Positions 16,540 to 26,200 of a stretch of DNA of 35,817 nt are shown here, one piece after another. Each line of letters opens with the position of its first letter. The stretch's first letter is position 1. Both the position numbers and the translations under genes were made by a program. The notes under the pieces are model-generated. The model saw only the letters and a list, made by a program, of their open reading frames with translations, was not told the DNA's origin and did not search any database. The stretch is from Chryseobacterium sp. (GTDB lineage: Bacteria > Bacteroidota > Bacteroidia > Flavobacteriales > Weeksellaceae). The stretch is from NCBI RefSeq assembly GCF_022712095.1, contig NZ_JALAHD010000228.1, forward strand, positions 1 through 35,817, given 5' to 3'.

Positions 16540-17247
16540 TTAAAAGTATTTAGTCATTTCAATGTAAGAATCGGACATTCCGTTATCGTAGTCCTGATAT
16601 TTTTCATCAATAGTAGCAAAGTATTTTTTAGCTTCAGCTTTTTTCTTTAAGCCTAATGCCAGAATACCGGCTTTTCTTGTGAAGTAATACGAAGTATATG
16701 GATCATCAGAAGCTGAAGTTGCTTTATCTAATAATGATAATGCTTCATCATTTTTATTAAGACCGGATTTTGCATCTGCCATAGCTCCATATTTCAATGC
16801 CATAAGGGTCTTATTGTCTGTAGTGAATTTATCCAGAAGGTCATATGCTTCCTGGAATTTTCCTTCTTTAAATTTCAGTAAACCTGCATTATAAGCTGAA
16901 AGCTTCCCTATTTTAGTAGAAGAATATTCGTTATAAGTTCCCAAGAACCCTGGGTTTGCAGCAGACTTTCCTCCCAAGGCATCTTTGTCTTTTCCTTCAG
17001 ACAGGTTTTTTTGAGCTGCTAAGAAACCTTTTACAGCTTCTTCATTTTTAGGAGCTACAATAAATTGCTGGTAAGCGAAGAAACCTAAAACTCCTAATAT
17101 TAATAACCCAAAGATAATCCCTAATGGTTTTGAGTATTTCTCAAGGAATCTTTCAGTGTTTAAAGCCTCTCTATCAAGATCTTTAAAAAATTCCACTGTT
17201 TCTTTACCTTCTTGCTCTTTCTGAGCATTCTTTGAAAGTTTTGCCAT
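16540..17247 (-). CDS. Membrane-anchored tetratricopeptide-repeat protein
   Basis: A 235-residue protein with a charged cytoplasmic N-terminus (1-40), one transmembrane helix (about 41-64) and a helical periplasmic part built of TPR-like units, for instance SAYNAGLLKFKEGKFQEAYD and the later DEALSLLDKATSASDDPYTS. The architecture resembles YfgM, an ancillary factor of the SecYEG translocon and of outer-membrane protein biogenesis; that equivalence is inferred from topology only. It heads the unit TPR-ribH-LTA-synthase-like and has an excellent promoter. Only 3 nt separate its stop from ribH. Confidence 0.8.
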   Translation of the reverse strand: MAKLSKNAQKEQEGKETVEFFKDLDREALNTERFLEKYSKPLGIIFGLLILGVLGFFAYQQFIVAPKNEEAVKGFLAAQKNLSEGKDKDALGGKSAANPGFLGTYNEYSSTKIGKLSAYNAGLLKFKEGKFQEAYDLLDKFTTDNKTLMALKYGAMADAKSGLNKNDEALSLLDKATSASDDPYTSYYFTRKAGILALGLKKKAEAKKYFATIDEKYQDYDNGMSDSYIEMTKYF

Positions 17248-17268
17248 AGATTTTTAAAAATTGAAATG

Positions 17269-17300
17269 CAAATTTAATTGTTTCTGAGTGATTTACAAAA
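17269..17300 (-). promoter_or_regulatory. Promoter of the TPR-ribH operon
   Basis: On the minus strand TTTTG (17300-17296), a 19-nt spacer and TAAATTTG (17276-17269) match the Bacteroidota consensus closely. The leader is about 20 nt. Confidence 0.65.
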
Positions 17301-17438
17301 TACTTTGTGTGAATAGTGAAGATTTTTATTATAAGGTATGCTTTACAACCCTAATAAATGTTTCTTGAGTATTGACTTACTGTATAGAGCTTTATTAAAG
17401 AAACTATTATGAATTTACTCGAACCCAGTTTTTTGGGA

Positions 17439-17975
17439 TTAATATTCAAGTAGAGTATACAAACCTGCATCAAACTTTTTAAGTTTTTCAGCTCCTCCCA
17501 AGTCTTTCAGACGGATAAGGAAACTGAACTGTGTCACAGTAGCACCTTGTTTTTCTACCAGCTTAGCTGCCGCCTCAGTGGTCCCTCCTGTTGCTAGTAA
17601 ATCATCATGGATCAGAACTCTCTGTCCCTTTTTTATCTGTCCTTCGCGGGTCTCTATTTCGGCACTTCCATACTCAAGATCATATTTTTCCGAAATAATG
17701 GGAGGTGGAAGCTTTCCTTTTTTTCTGATCAAAATGAAAGGAACTTCAAGCGCTACCGCTACTGCGATACCAAATAGATATCCACGACTTTCTATTCCGC
17801 AGACTGCATCTACTTTTCCTTTACTGAAAGCCACCAGATCTTGGATTACTTCCTCATATAATTTTGGATCAAGAAAGATGGGTGAAATATCTTTAAACTG
17901 AATTCCCGGGATAGGAAAATCAGCTATATTTTCTATTGTATTTTCTAATTTATTGATAAGGTCTTGTGATGCCAT
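17439..17975 (-). CDS. apt: Adenine phosphoribosyltransferase
   Basis: A 178-residue purine salvage enzyme that makes AMP from adenine and PRPP in the cytoplasm. The adenine-site N-terminal motif FPIPGIQFKDISP (19-31), IESRGYLFG, and the PRPP-binding loop VLIHDDLLATGGT are all intact, and length is that of the family. Its ATG shares one base with the stop codon of the lipoprotein gene upstream (TAATG), which points to translational coupling. No convincing terminator was seen in the 191 bp downstream. Confidence 0.96.
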   Translation of the reverse strand: MASQDLINKLENTIENIADFPIPGIQFKDISPIFLDPKLYEEVIQDLVAFSKGKVDAVCGIESRGYLFGIAVAVALEVPFILIRKKGKLPPPIISEKYDLEYGSAEIETREGQIKKGQRVLIHDDLLATGGTTEAAAKLVEKQGATVTQFSFLIRLKDLGGAEKLKKFDAGLYTLLEY

Positions 17976-19165
17976 TATGGGGTTATTTTATAGCTGGAAA
18001 TTTTCCAGTCTCCGTTAACATTTTTCAATCCAAAGGTTACCTTCAGGGCAGTTGTGTTTCCATTCTTATCTGTCACATCATAGGTGGCGTTTACACTTGC
18101 CGAATTAGTATTAGATGCGCTTGTCGTAATGTTTTTGACTGTAAGACTTTTTACGGCACCAAAACCGGATGTTGGATTAGAAAATGATTCATAGCTTCCC
18201 CAAGATGGGTTATTGGAAGAGTCAAAGGCTGCTTTTAAATTTTGAGAACCTACATTATTCAGGAACTTATTTACTGTTGTTTTAGGATCTGCTGTAGGCT
18301 GCTTTGGAGTAGCTGTTGCCGGAGGTATTGTTGCATTTGGATCTGTACCTGTAGAGCTCACCGAGATGTTTGGATCCGTCATAGATGGATCCTGTATTGA
18401 TGCTGTAGAGTCTATTTTCGGAGCTTCGGGAACTTTTAATGCATAAGGATTAACATCTAACCCTATTTTAGACATTTTAAATGTTTTTGCCGTAGTTTTT
18501 ACAGAAACTGTAATATCTATTTTGTTATCTATAACTTTTGATGCCTGTATGGATGAGAATCTAAGATTAAAACCACGGAAGTTATTATCCTGCATTAAGT
18601 TTTTTGAAGTATATATCTTAGATCCGTTACTGAAAACCTCCAGCGTAGTTTCTAAGGCTGCTCCTGTAAATGTAATAGGATTTCCGGCATTATCTACTAA
18701 TCTTGGAATAATCTGAATGGCAGTTGCTCCGGTTCCATTGTCTCCTGTAGGATTGGTTGTTATGCTTAATGAATTTGCCTTTACATCATTAGGGTCACTT
18801 TCTTTGGCCTTTTCATCTCCGAAAATATTCATTTCACCTAAGGATGGAGGTGCTGTGCTTGCCCATTCAATGCCATTTTGCTGTGCTACCTGATCTGCCA
18901 TGCTCATGATTTCAGGAACTTTTTTTCCATTAATCAGTTGCCCCAGTGCTTTAAGCTCATTGACATCTCCATCAGCCTCTACTCCAAATGTTTTAAGGAT
19001 ATATAACGCTTCATTGAATTTGATCTGTTTAATGGTGGAAAGGCTTGATGCCATATCATTGATACTGGACTGCAGTGTCTGTGTATTGGTGGCATCTACA
19101 TGATCCTTTTTACATGCAGTAAACAGCAATAAACTGAATATGAGAAGAAAAGAAAACTTTTTCAT
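17975..19165 (-). CDS. Lipoprotein with C-terminal NTF2-like domain, unknown function
   Basis: A 396-residue lipoprotein: signal sequence 1-17 with lipobox LFTAC (C18), followed by KK. A helical segment (about 25-95) contains IKFNEALYILKTFGVEADGD, then a middle region rich in beta strands (about 128-245). A flexible Pro/Thr/Ser/Asp-rich linker (about 245-295) leads to a C-terminal ~100-residue domain (from KTTVNKFLNNVG to GDWKISSYKI) that looks like an NTF2/DUF4878-type domain; that assignment is by pattern only. I do not recognise the N-terminal part. It overlaps apt by one base, so the two are surely co-expressed, but no functional link is known. Confidence 0.75.
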   Translation of the reverse strand: MKKFSFLLIFSLLLFTACKKDHVDATNTQTLQSSINDMASSLSTIKQIKFNEALYILKTFGVEADGDVNELKALGQLINGKKVPEIMSMADQVAQQNGIEWASTAPPSLGEMNIFGDEKAKESDPNDVKANSLSITTNPTGDNGTGATAIQIIPRLVDNAGNPITFTGAALETTLEVFSNGSKIYTSKNLMQDNNFRGFNLRFSSIQASKVIDNKIDITVSVKTTAKTFKMSKIGLDVNPYALKVPEAPKIDSTASIQDPSMTDPNISVSSTGTDPNATIPPATATPKQPTADPKTTVNKFLNNVGSQNLKAAFDSSNNPSWGSYESFSNPTSGFGAVKSLTVKNITTSASNTNSASVNATYDVTDKNGNTTALKVTFGLKNVNGDWKISSYKITP

Positions 19166-19182
19166 TGTTTATCTGGTTTGTG

Positions 19183-19190
19183 CAAATTTA
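19183..19190 (-). promoter_or_regulatory. Possible -7 box of the lipoprotein-apt unit
   Basis: TAAATTTG on the minus strand lies 17 nt before the ATG. No TTG is found at the expected -33 distance, so the call rests on the -7 box alone. Confidence 0.4.
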
Positions 19191-19276
19191 GTAAAAGGAT
19201 TAATAATAGGAATTTTTATTTTATATTTTATTGAATTATTGGGAAAATATGGACTCATTTTAGAATCATATTAAAC

Positions 19277-19309
19277 AAAAAAGCTGATCATTAAATGACC
19301 AGCTTTTTT
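19277..19309 (-). terminator. Terminator of the act operon
   Basis: AAAAAAGCTG pairs with CAGCTTTTTT, extended on the minus strand by a G-U pair and 4 more bp around a 3-nt loop. On the plus strand the same position is an A-C mismatch, so the structure suits the minus-strand transcript. It follows the actF stop at 19325. Confidence 0.85.
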
Positions 19310-19324
19310 GTTATTTGGAAATCC

Positions 19325-20656
19325 TTAGAAAGGATATTCATAAATTTCAGATTCGTGTAGGTAAGGGTTACCTGTAGGAATTAATTTCAGCTTAGATAAT
19401 GCGGACATTACTGTGAAGATGAATAATCCTATTACGAATAATAGAGCTCCTAAGATTAATAATAATACTTCAGGTGTTTTCCAGTATGGACCTACTGTTC
19501 CTGGCATTACCATGTTGAAGTAATCTACAACGTGACCAATAAGGACAATTACAGCCATTGTGGTTACTACCTTATAATTTCTCTTAATGCTGCTGCTTAC
19601 TAAAACTAATAATGGTAATAAGAAGTTTAAAATAAGCATTGGTAAGAATGTGATAGAGTAGTGTTCAAATCTTCCAAAGAAATAATTTACCTCTTCCGGA
19701 ATATTTGCATACCAGTAGAGCATGAACTGTGCAAACCATGTATATGTCCAAAGCATACTTGTAGCGAAAAGAAATACTCCTAAATCGTGTAAGTGATTGT
19801 CATTAAACTGTGGTAAGAAACCATTTTTCTTAAGATATACACTTAGAAGGATGATTACTGCGATACCACTTGAAAGACAGCTAACCATTGAATACCAGAT
19901 ATACATTGTAGAATACCAGTGAGGATCAATAGACATCAACCAATCCCATGCCCAAGCTGCTGAAGCAAATCCGAAGAATGCAATATAACCAACAGACCAT
20001 CTGTAAAGCATTTGATAATCTACTCTTGATTTTGTATCATCTACCTTCTTGGATGCTGCTTTCAGTTTCCATGCGAAGAAAGTTGCTCCTGCTACATAGA
20101 TAATTGTTCTAACAGCATAGAAAGGAATATTTAAGAATTTTTTCTTTTCAAATAATATCACATCAAAATTGGGATCTGAAGGATCTGTTAAAGCTGGATC
20201 CATCCAGTGGAATAAATGACCGTTATGAGTGATGTTTAAGATCATAATGATAATTAAGATCACTCCACCCCAAGGGATATAAGAAGCAATAGCTTCCATT
20301 ACTCTTGTAATAATTATTGGCCATCCTGCATGAGCAGCGTGCTGAATACAATAGAAAAATAATACACAGCAACTTACTCCAAAGAAAAATACAGCTACAA
20401 AGTGAATCGATGCCAAAGGCTGATTGTGAATCTGCATTGCAGCATGTTCTAAATGTGAGGCATGATCCTGAGGACCCACCATTTCACTTGAATGTGTAGG
20501 TGCATTATGACCTGAAGCATGAACAGCTTCCATCATCTGCTCTATTTTTTCAGTGCTGATTCCTTTGTTTAAGAAGAAACCGATACCAAATAGAACTAAA
20601 CCTACAACAAGAAGTATTATAGAAGTTGACTTTAATTTTGGTGAAAAACTATACAT
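19325..20656 (-). CDS. actF: Alternative Complex III subunit ActF
   Basis: A 443-residue integral membrane subunit with about ten transmembrane helices, resembling a shortened NrfD-like ActC, as known for ActF. ACIII oxidises menaquinol and passes electrons to cytochrome c or directly to an oxidase. A loop between the first and second helices (46-85) holds eight histidines (46, 50, 55, 65, 68, 71, 77, 85), which is unusual in a hydrophobic protein. The rest contains family-like segments such as AWAWDWLMSIDPHWYSTMY and YWYANIPEEVNYF. It begins 8 nt after actE and is the last gene of the operon. Confidence 0.92.
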   Translation of the reverse strand: MYSFSPKLKSTSIILLVVGLVLFGIGFFLNKGISTEKIEQMMEAVHASGHNAPTHSSEMVGPQDHASHLEHAAMQIHNQPLASIHFVAVFFFGVSCCVLFFYCIQHAAHAGWPIIITRVMEAIASYIPWGGVILIIIMILNITHNGHLFHWMDPALTDPSDPNFDVILFEKKKFLNIPFYAVRTIIYVAGATFFAWKLKAASKKVDDTKSRVDYQMLYRWSVGYIAFFGFASAAWAWDWLMSIDPHWYSTMYIWYSMVSCLSSGIAVIILLSVYLKKNGFLPQFNDNHLHDLGVFLFATSMLWTYTWFAQFMLYWYANIPEEVNYFFGRFEHYSITFLPMLILNFLLPLLVLVSSSIKRNYKVVTTMAVIVLIGHVVDYFNMVMPGTVGPYWKTPEVLLLILGALLFVIGLFIFTVMSALSKLKLIPTGNPYLHESEIYEYPF

Positions 20657-20664
20657 TTCTTTTC

Positions 20665-21345
20665 TTATTTTTTAGTTGCGGTAGAATCTGTTTTTGTTTC
20701 TGTAGTAGCTGCTGCTGCCGGAGCTGTGCTTTTCTTAAAAGCATTCATCACATACAAAGCCACTCTCCATCTGTCTCCAGGATTTAATTGTCCTGCATAA
20801 GACCCCATAGCATTTCTACCGTTGGTTAGTACATAGTGAACAGATCCTACTGTAATTTCTCTATCTGCATAGTTTGGTACTCCCGAATAAGCTCCACTTT
20901 GTACTATTGGTCCTTGACCGTCTCCTGCCGTACCATGACATGCAGCACAAGTGTGATCAAATAATATTTTTCCTCTTGCTATATCTTTTTCAGCATTAGC
21001 AGGATTTAAAGGAGAGCTTGTAATTAATTTTGAAGCGTTATAACCTGCGTTATATTCATCAACATTTTTAGGAAGCTTACCTTCTTCAAAAACTCCGTCT
21101 TTATTTTGAGAAACAGTTCCTTCTACAGGAGAGAGGCCTGTTGCTCCATTATTTTTTACAAAAGCAGGAATTTCATTTTCATGATCTGAGTATGCATCTT
21201 CAGCTTTCATCAAAGGGTCGTAAGCTACAGGAAAATACATGTCAGGAAAATATACTAATGGTGCATTTTCTTTTGGTCCGCAAGAATTAAGTAAAACTGT
21301 TGTTAAACCTAAAATTGCTGTAATTTTTAGTACATTCTTTTTCAT
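20665..21345 (-). CDS. actE: Alternative Complex III monohaem cytochrome c subunit ActE
   Basis: A 226-residue lipoprotein with lipobox LLNSC (C22) and one class I cytochrome c domain. The haem site is CAACH (133-137) and the likely methionine ligand is M180 in NAMGSYAGQL. The N-terminal extension contains YFPDMYFPVAYDP, typical of ActE. The last 20 residues are an Ala/Thr/Lys tail. The subunit is expected in the periplasm, attached to the complex, as an electron exit site. It starts 1 nt after actD ends. Confidence 0.93.
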   Translation of the reverse strand: MKKNVLKITAILGLTTVLLNSCGPKENAPLVYFPDMYFPVAYDPLMKAEDAYSDHENEIPAFVKNNGATGLSPVEGTVSQNKDGVFEEGKLPKNVDEYNAGYNASKLITSSPLNPANAEKDIARGKILFDHTCAACHGTAGDGQGPIVQSGAYSGVPNYADREITVGSVHYVLTNGRNAMGSYAGQLNPGDRWRVALYVMNAFKKSTAPAAAATTETKTDSTATKK

Positions 21346-21346
21346 T

Positions 21347-21868
21347 TTAAGCGTCTTTAACAGTTATTTCTTCAACTCCGGTTTCAATCAGTAACTGTTT
21401 TACAGATTCTACATCTTCAGTTACAAATTCCATCATAAATTTATCATCGGTAGTTCTCGGGTCCGGGTTTTGCGGAGCCGCACCAGGATACATTTTATTT
21501 CTTACCAAGAAAGTCAATGACATCATGTGAGCAGCACAGAAAACCATTAATTCGAACATTGGAACCACGAATGCCGGCATATTGTGAGCCCAGTCAAAAG
21601 CAGGCTTACCACCGATATTCTGAGGCCAGTCATGATTCATTACATACCACGTTACCAGGGCTCCGATTGTAAGCCCATAACAAGCATAAATGAATGCAGC
21701 ATCCGAAATCCTTGTTTTCTTTAACCCTAAAGCTTTGTCTAGCCCGTGAACCGGGAACGGAGTATAAACCTCGTTGATTTTAATTCCTTTATCGTTGAAT
21801 GCTTTAACGCCGTTCATTAAATCGTCGTCGTCAGCATAAAGTCCGTATACAATTTTAGTGGTGCTCAT
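21347..21868 (-). CDS. actD: Alternative Complex III subunit ActD (DUF3341)
   Basis: A 173-residue DUF3341 protein: a cytoplasmic ferredoxin-like N-terminal part (KIVYGLYADDDDLMNGVKAF), two transmembrane segments (about 56-76 and 90-120 in this numbering), and a C-terminal soluble tail. It is a small structural subunit of ACIII. The frame is open back to a GTG at 21895, but the ATG at 21868 follows an AGAAGGAG purine stretch and gives the usual N-terminus MSTTK. With this start it overlaps the end of actC by 14 nt. Confidence 0.92.
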   Translation of the reverse strand: MSTTKIVYGLYADDDDLMNGVKAFNDKGIKINEVYTPFPVHGLDKALGLKKTRISDAAFIYACYGLTIGALVTWYVMNHDWPQNIGGKPAFDWAHNMPAFVVPMFELMVFCAAHMMSLTFLVRNKMYPGAAPQNPDPRTTDDKFMMEFVTEDVESVKQLLIETGVEEITVKDA

Positions 21869-23252
21869 CTCCTTCTTTTGCTTTATAAGTTTCACCTGAG
21901 ATTTTCAGAATCGATTTTAATTCAGCCTGTGCAATTACAGGGAATGTTCTTGCGTATAATAAGAATAATACAGAGAAGAATCCGATTGTTCCTAAATATA
22001 CACCCACATCAATAATTGTTGGTTTAAACATCGTCCATGTTCCTGGCAAGTAATCTCTTGAAAGGTTGATAACGATGATGTCGAAACGCTCAAACCACAT
22101 ACCAATGTTGATGATCAATGCAACGATGAATGTCCAGATAATATTGGTTCTTGCTTTTTTGAACCAGAAAGATGCAGGAACAACAAGGTTACAGATAATC
22201 AATGACCAGAAAGCCCACCAGTAAGGTCCTACTGCAGCTCCCGGAGATAGATAAGTAAAGTCTTCATATCTTGATCCGGAATACCATCCGATAAAATATT
22301 CTGTTGCATAAGCTACAGTTACCATACCTCCTGTAAGAACGATTACAATGTTCATAATTTCAATATGGTACATAGTAATATAATCTTCCAGATGACACAC
22401 TTTTCTAGCGATTAACAACAGTGTCTGTACCATTGCAAATCCTGAGAAGATCGCACCGGCAACGAAATATGGAGGATAAATTGTAGAGTGCCATCCTTTA
22501 ATTACCGAAGTGGCGAAGTCGAAGGATACGGTGGTGTGTACTGAGAATACAAGTGGAGTTGCCAAACCTGCCAATACCAAAGATAATTCTTCGAACCTTT
22601 GCCAGTGTTTTGCTTTACCACCCCAACCGAATGCTAGGAATGTATAAATTTTCTTTGTCCAAGGTGTCTTTGCTCTGTCTCTGATCATTGCAAAGTCAGG
22701 GATAAGACCCATGAACCAGAATACTGTTGATACTGAGAAATATGTAGAGATCGCAAATACGTCCCAAAGTAGAGGAGAGTTAAAGTTAGTCCATAAAGAA
22801 CCGAACTGGTTAGGAAGAGGGAACACCCAGTATCCTACCCAAACTCTACCCATGTGAATTACAGGGAAGATTGCTGCCTGTACAACTGCGAAGATTGTCA
22901 TCGCTTCCGCAGAACGGTTAACAGACATTCTCCAACGCTGTCTAAATAATAATAATACCGCTGAGATTAAGGTTCCGGCGTGACCAATACCTACCCACCA
23001 TACGAAGTTGGTAATATCCCAACCCCAGTTAATAGTTCTGTTAAGTCCCCATGCTCCAATACCCGTTCCGATAGTGTAAGCGATACAACCAAAACCGTAG
23101 ATGAATAGAACTAAGGCTGCATATAATGAAATCCACCATAGTTTACCTGCTCTCTCTTCGATAGGTCTTGCAATATCTTCTGTGATATCGTGATAAGTTT
23201 TGTGACCAATAATTAGAGGTTCTCTTATCGGAGCTTCGTAATGTCCTGACAT
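21855..23252 (-). CDS. actC: Alternative Complex III quinol-binding subunit ActC (NrfD-like)
   Basis: A 465-residue polytopic protein with about ten transmembrane helices, related to NrfD/PsrC and carrying the menaquinol oxidation site of ACIII. Early sequence IREPLIIGHKTYHDIT is typical of ActC. Later blocks such as WWVGIGHAGTLISAVLLLFR and FSVHTTVSFDFA match conserved helices near the quinone pocket. It lies 25 nt after actB, and its last codons overlap the start of actD. No truncation is apparent. Confidence 0.94.
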   Translation of the reverse strand: MSGHYEAPIREPLIIGHKTYHDITEDIARPIEERAGKLWWISLYAALVLFIYGFGCIAYTIGTGIGAWGLNRTINWGWDITNFVWWVGIGHAGTLISAVLLLFRQRWRMSVNRSAEAMTIFAVVQAAIFPVIHMGRVWVGYWVFPLPNQFGSLWTNFNSPLLWDVFAISTYFSVSTVFWFMGLIPDFAMIRDRAKTPWTKKIYTFLAFGWGGKAKHWQRFEELSLVLAGLATPLVFSVHTTVSFDFATSVIKGWHSTIYPPYFVAGAIFSGFAMVQTLLLIARKVCHLEDYITMYHIEIMNIVIVLTGGMVTVAYATEYFIGWYSGSRYEDFTYLSPGAAVGPYWWAFWSLIICNLVVPASFWFKKARTNIIWTFIVALIINIGMWFERFDIIVINLSRDYLPGTWTMFKPTIIDVGVYLGTIGFFSVLFLLYARTFPVIAQAELKSILKISGETYKAKEGDEHH

Positions 23253-23277
23253 TTTATACCTATTTATTATTTAAACT

Positions 23278-26200
23278 TTATTTTTCTACTCTGTTTCTTA
23301 CTTTCGCGTGATAGAACACATTTGGTTTTGTTCCGATCTCTTCTAGTAAATAATATCTTCTGTTGCTAGAATATAACTTTCTAACTTCAGATTCTTTGTC
23401 ATTCATATCTCCAAACTTCATTGCCCCTGTAGAACATGCTTTTGAACAAGCTGTCTGGAACTCTTCACTCTTAACCTTTCTTCCTTCTTTTTTAGCTTCA
23501 AGAATAGTATTTTGAGTCATTTGGATACACATTGAACATTTCTCCATCACCCCTCTTGTTCTTACAACAACATCCGGGTTTAGAACCATTCTTCCTAAGT
23601 CATTGTTCATATTGAAGTCGAACTTATCATTAAGGTTATAAGTAAACCAGTTGAAACGTCTTACTTTATACGGACAGTTGTTAGCACAATATCGGGTACC
23701 GATACATCTGTTGTAGGCCATGTGGTTTTGACCTTGCTTACCATGAGAAGTAGCAGCTACCGGACATACTGTTTCACAAGGAGCGTGATTACAGTGCTGA
23801 CACATTACAGGCTGGAAGATTACATCCGGATTATCTGCAGGGTGATTTAACGCACCACCATCTTTACTGAATGCAGTTCCATAAAGTTCAGGGACTGCCA
23901 TTCCATCTTTTAATCCTTCATATACCTCTACTTTTTGTCTTGCAGAATAATAACGGTCAATTCTTAACCAGTACATATCCCTTGACATTCTTATTTCTTC
24001 TTTTCCTACAACCGGAACATTGTTTTCTGCCTGACAAGCAATAATACATGCTCCACATCCAGTACATGAGTTCAAGTCGATTGATAGGTTAAAGTGAGGT
24101 CCGTCCGTATCATCGAATGCATCCCAAAGGTCAATTTTACCTGCGGGAAGTGCACCACTAATCGTATGATATTCCAATGGTTTGTTCCATCCTTTGTGCT
24201 CATCATCAAATGCTACGTTTAAGAAATCATTTAAAGGAACTTCCTTCGCGATTTCATAACGACCCATTAATGTATTTTGAAGCTGTACTCCTGCAAACTC
24301 ATGATCTTCTCCCGTTTTCTCTATTTTAACGTTAGAAACGATCAAATTAGACCCATCGAATAGAGGATAAGCGTTTACTCCTGTATCAGCAGTTGCTCCG
24401 GAATTCTTTTTACCATATCCAAGTGCAAGACCTACAGATCCTTCCGCTTGTCCAGGTTGGATGAATACAGGAACATCTTTTATTGTTACTCCGTTTGCAG
24501 TAAGGTTTACAATAGAACCATTTAACTGCATTCTTGCGTTCAGACTGTTTTCTATTCCTAATCTTTCAGCATCTTTTGGAGAAATAGTCAGATAATTATC
24601 CCAAGACATTCTTGTGATTGGATCAGGTAACTCTTGTAGCCAAGGGTTATTTGACTGAGTACCATCTCCTATTGAAGTCTTAGTATATAATACTAATTCA
24701 AGATCAGATGGTTTGATACTTCCTAACTCAGCAATAGCCTGAGCAGCATTTCCACCAGCGTATGATAGTGAAGAAGCATTGGCAGAAGTATTAATACCAT
24801 TGTATAATGCCTTATTGAAAGAAGTACCTCCTAAGATAGAAGTAGCATTTGCTTTTAAGTAATCGTAGTAATTATTAGCAGCATTGTTTTTACCATTTTT
24901 CCAAACCAATAGAGATTCTTCAATCTGTCTTGATTTATAGATTTTTTGGATCGTAGGCTGCATTAATGAATATACTCCTGACTGAGGTTCAATATCTCCC
25001 CAAGATTCTAGCCAATTAGCTACAGGAATTACAGCTTTCGCTGCTTTGTACATTTCATTTTTCTTATCTGCAACAGCGATTACATAAGGAACTTTTGCTA
25101 AAGATTTTTTGAAATCTTCTCCTTTAGGGTGTGAATAGATCGGGTCAACGTTATTGGTAATTAATACTCCAACCTGACCTGCATTTACCCATCCTAAAAA
25201 TTCCTGATATCTTGCTTTGTCAAATTCTTTTAATAGGTTTGCTTTACCAGTGAAAGCAACTGATCCTAACTTCTGGTTGATTAAGTGTGCTAAAACCTGT
25301 GCTCCTTTGGAACCGTCAGCTAAAACAACAGCTTTGCTTCCTTTAGCTTTTAATTCGTTAGCAATTTCAGTAGCAGTTTTATCAGATGTTCCACCGCCTA
25401 CGATAGCATTGTAAACTTCAACTAAAGTTTTATTTACTTCGCTTGGTTTTAATCTGTATCTTGAATCAGAGTTAGCCCCTGTTAATGACATATTGGATTC
25501 TACCTGAATGTGTCTCAACATGGTTGCTCCCGGCTTTCTGGCCTCAGCATATGAAGTCTCTAAACTTGCAGCGTTATAATCTCCCAAGAAATCTGCCTGG
25601 AAAGCTACTACTAATTCACTTCCTTTAAGGTCGTAAACTGGTAATGCTCTTTGTCCGAAAACCTCCTGAGCAGCATCTAATGCAGCAGAGTATGGATAAG
25701 CATCATAAGTTACTAATTCCGCTGTAGGATATTGTGCTTTAAATTCCGCGAATAATTTTTTAAAAGTAGGGGATGCAAAAGAGTGTGATAAAACAACAAT
25801 TCTTTTATTTGCAGCCTTAGCTTCATTAAGTCCTTTAATAACGAAGTCATCTACTTTGTCGAATGTTTCGTCTTTTCCGTCTAATTTAGGCTGTTTTACT
25901 TTATCATTATCATAAAGAGAAAGTACACTGGCCTGAGCTCTGGCATTAGTTTTACCTAAATCACCAGCAGCTGGATTCGGATCAATTTTGATTGGTCTAC
26001 CTTCTCTTGTTTTTACTAAAACACTTGCGAAGTCGAAACCGTCAAAATAAGTTGAAGCGTAATAATTAGGAACCCCAGGAATAATGTCATGCGGTTTAAC
26101 CACATAAGGGATCGTTTTAATTACCGGAGCTTCACACGCAGCTAATGTTACAGCTGCTGTAGAGAAACCTAATAATTTTAAGAAATCTCTTCTTGAAGTA

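Noticed and set aside
17415..17432. tRNA T-arm-like sequence ACTGGGTTCGAGT on the minus strand
   Set aside because: The complementary 3' side of the stem is missing and no acceptor, D or anticodon arm can be built around it.
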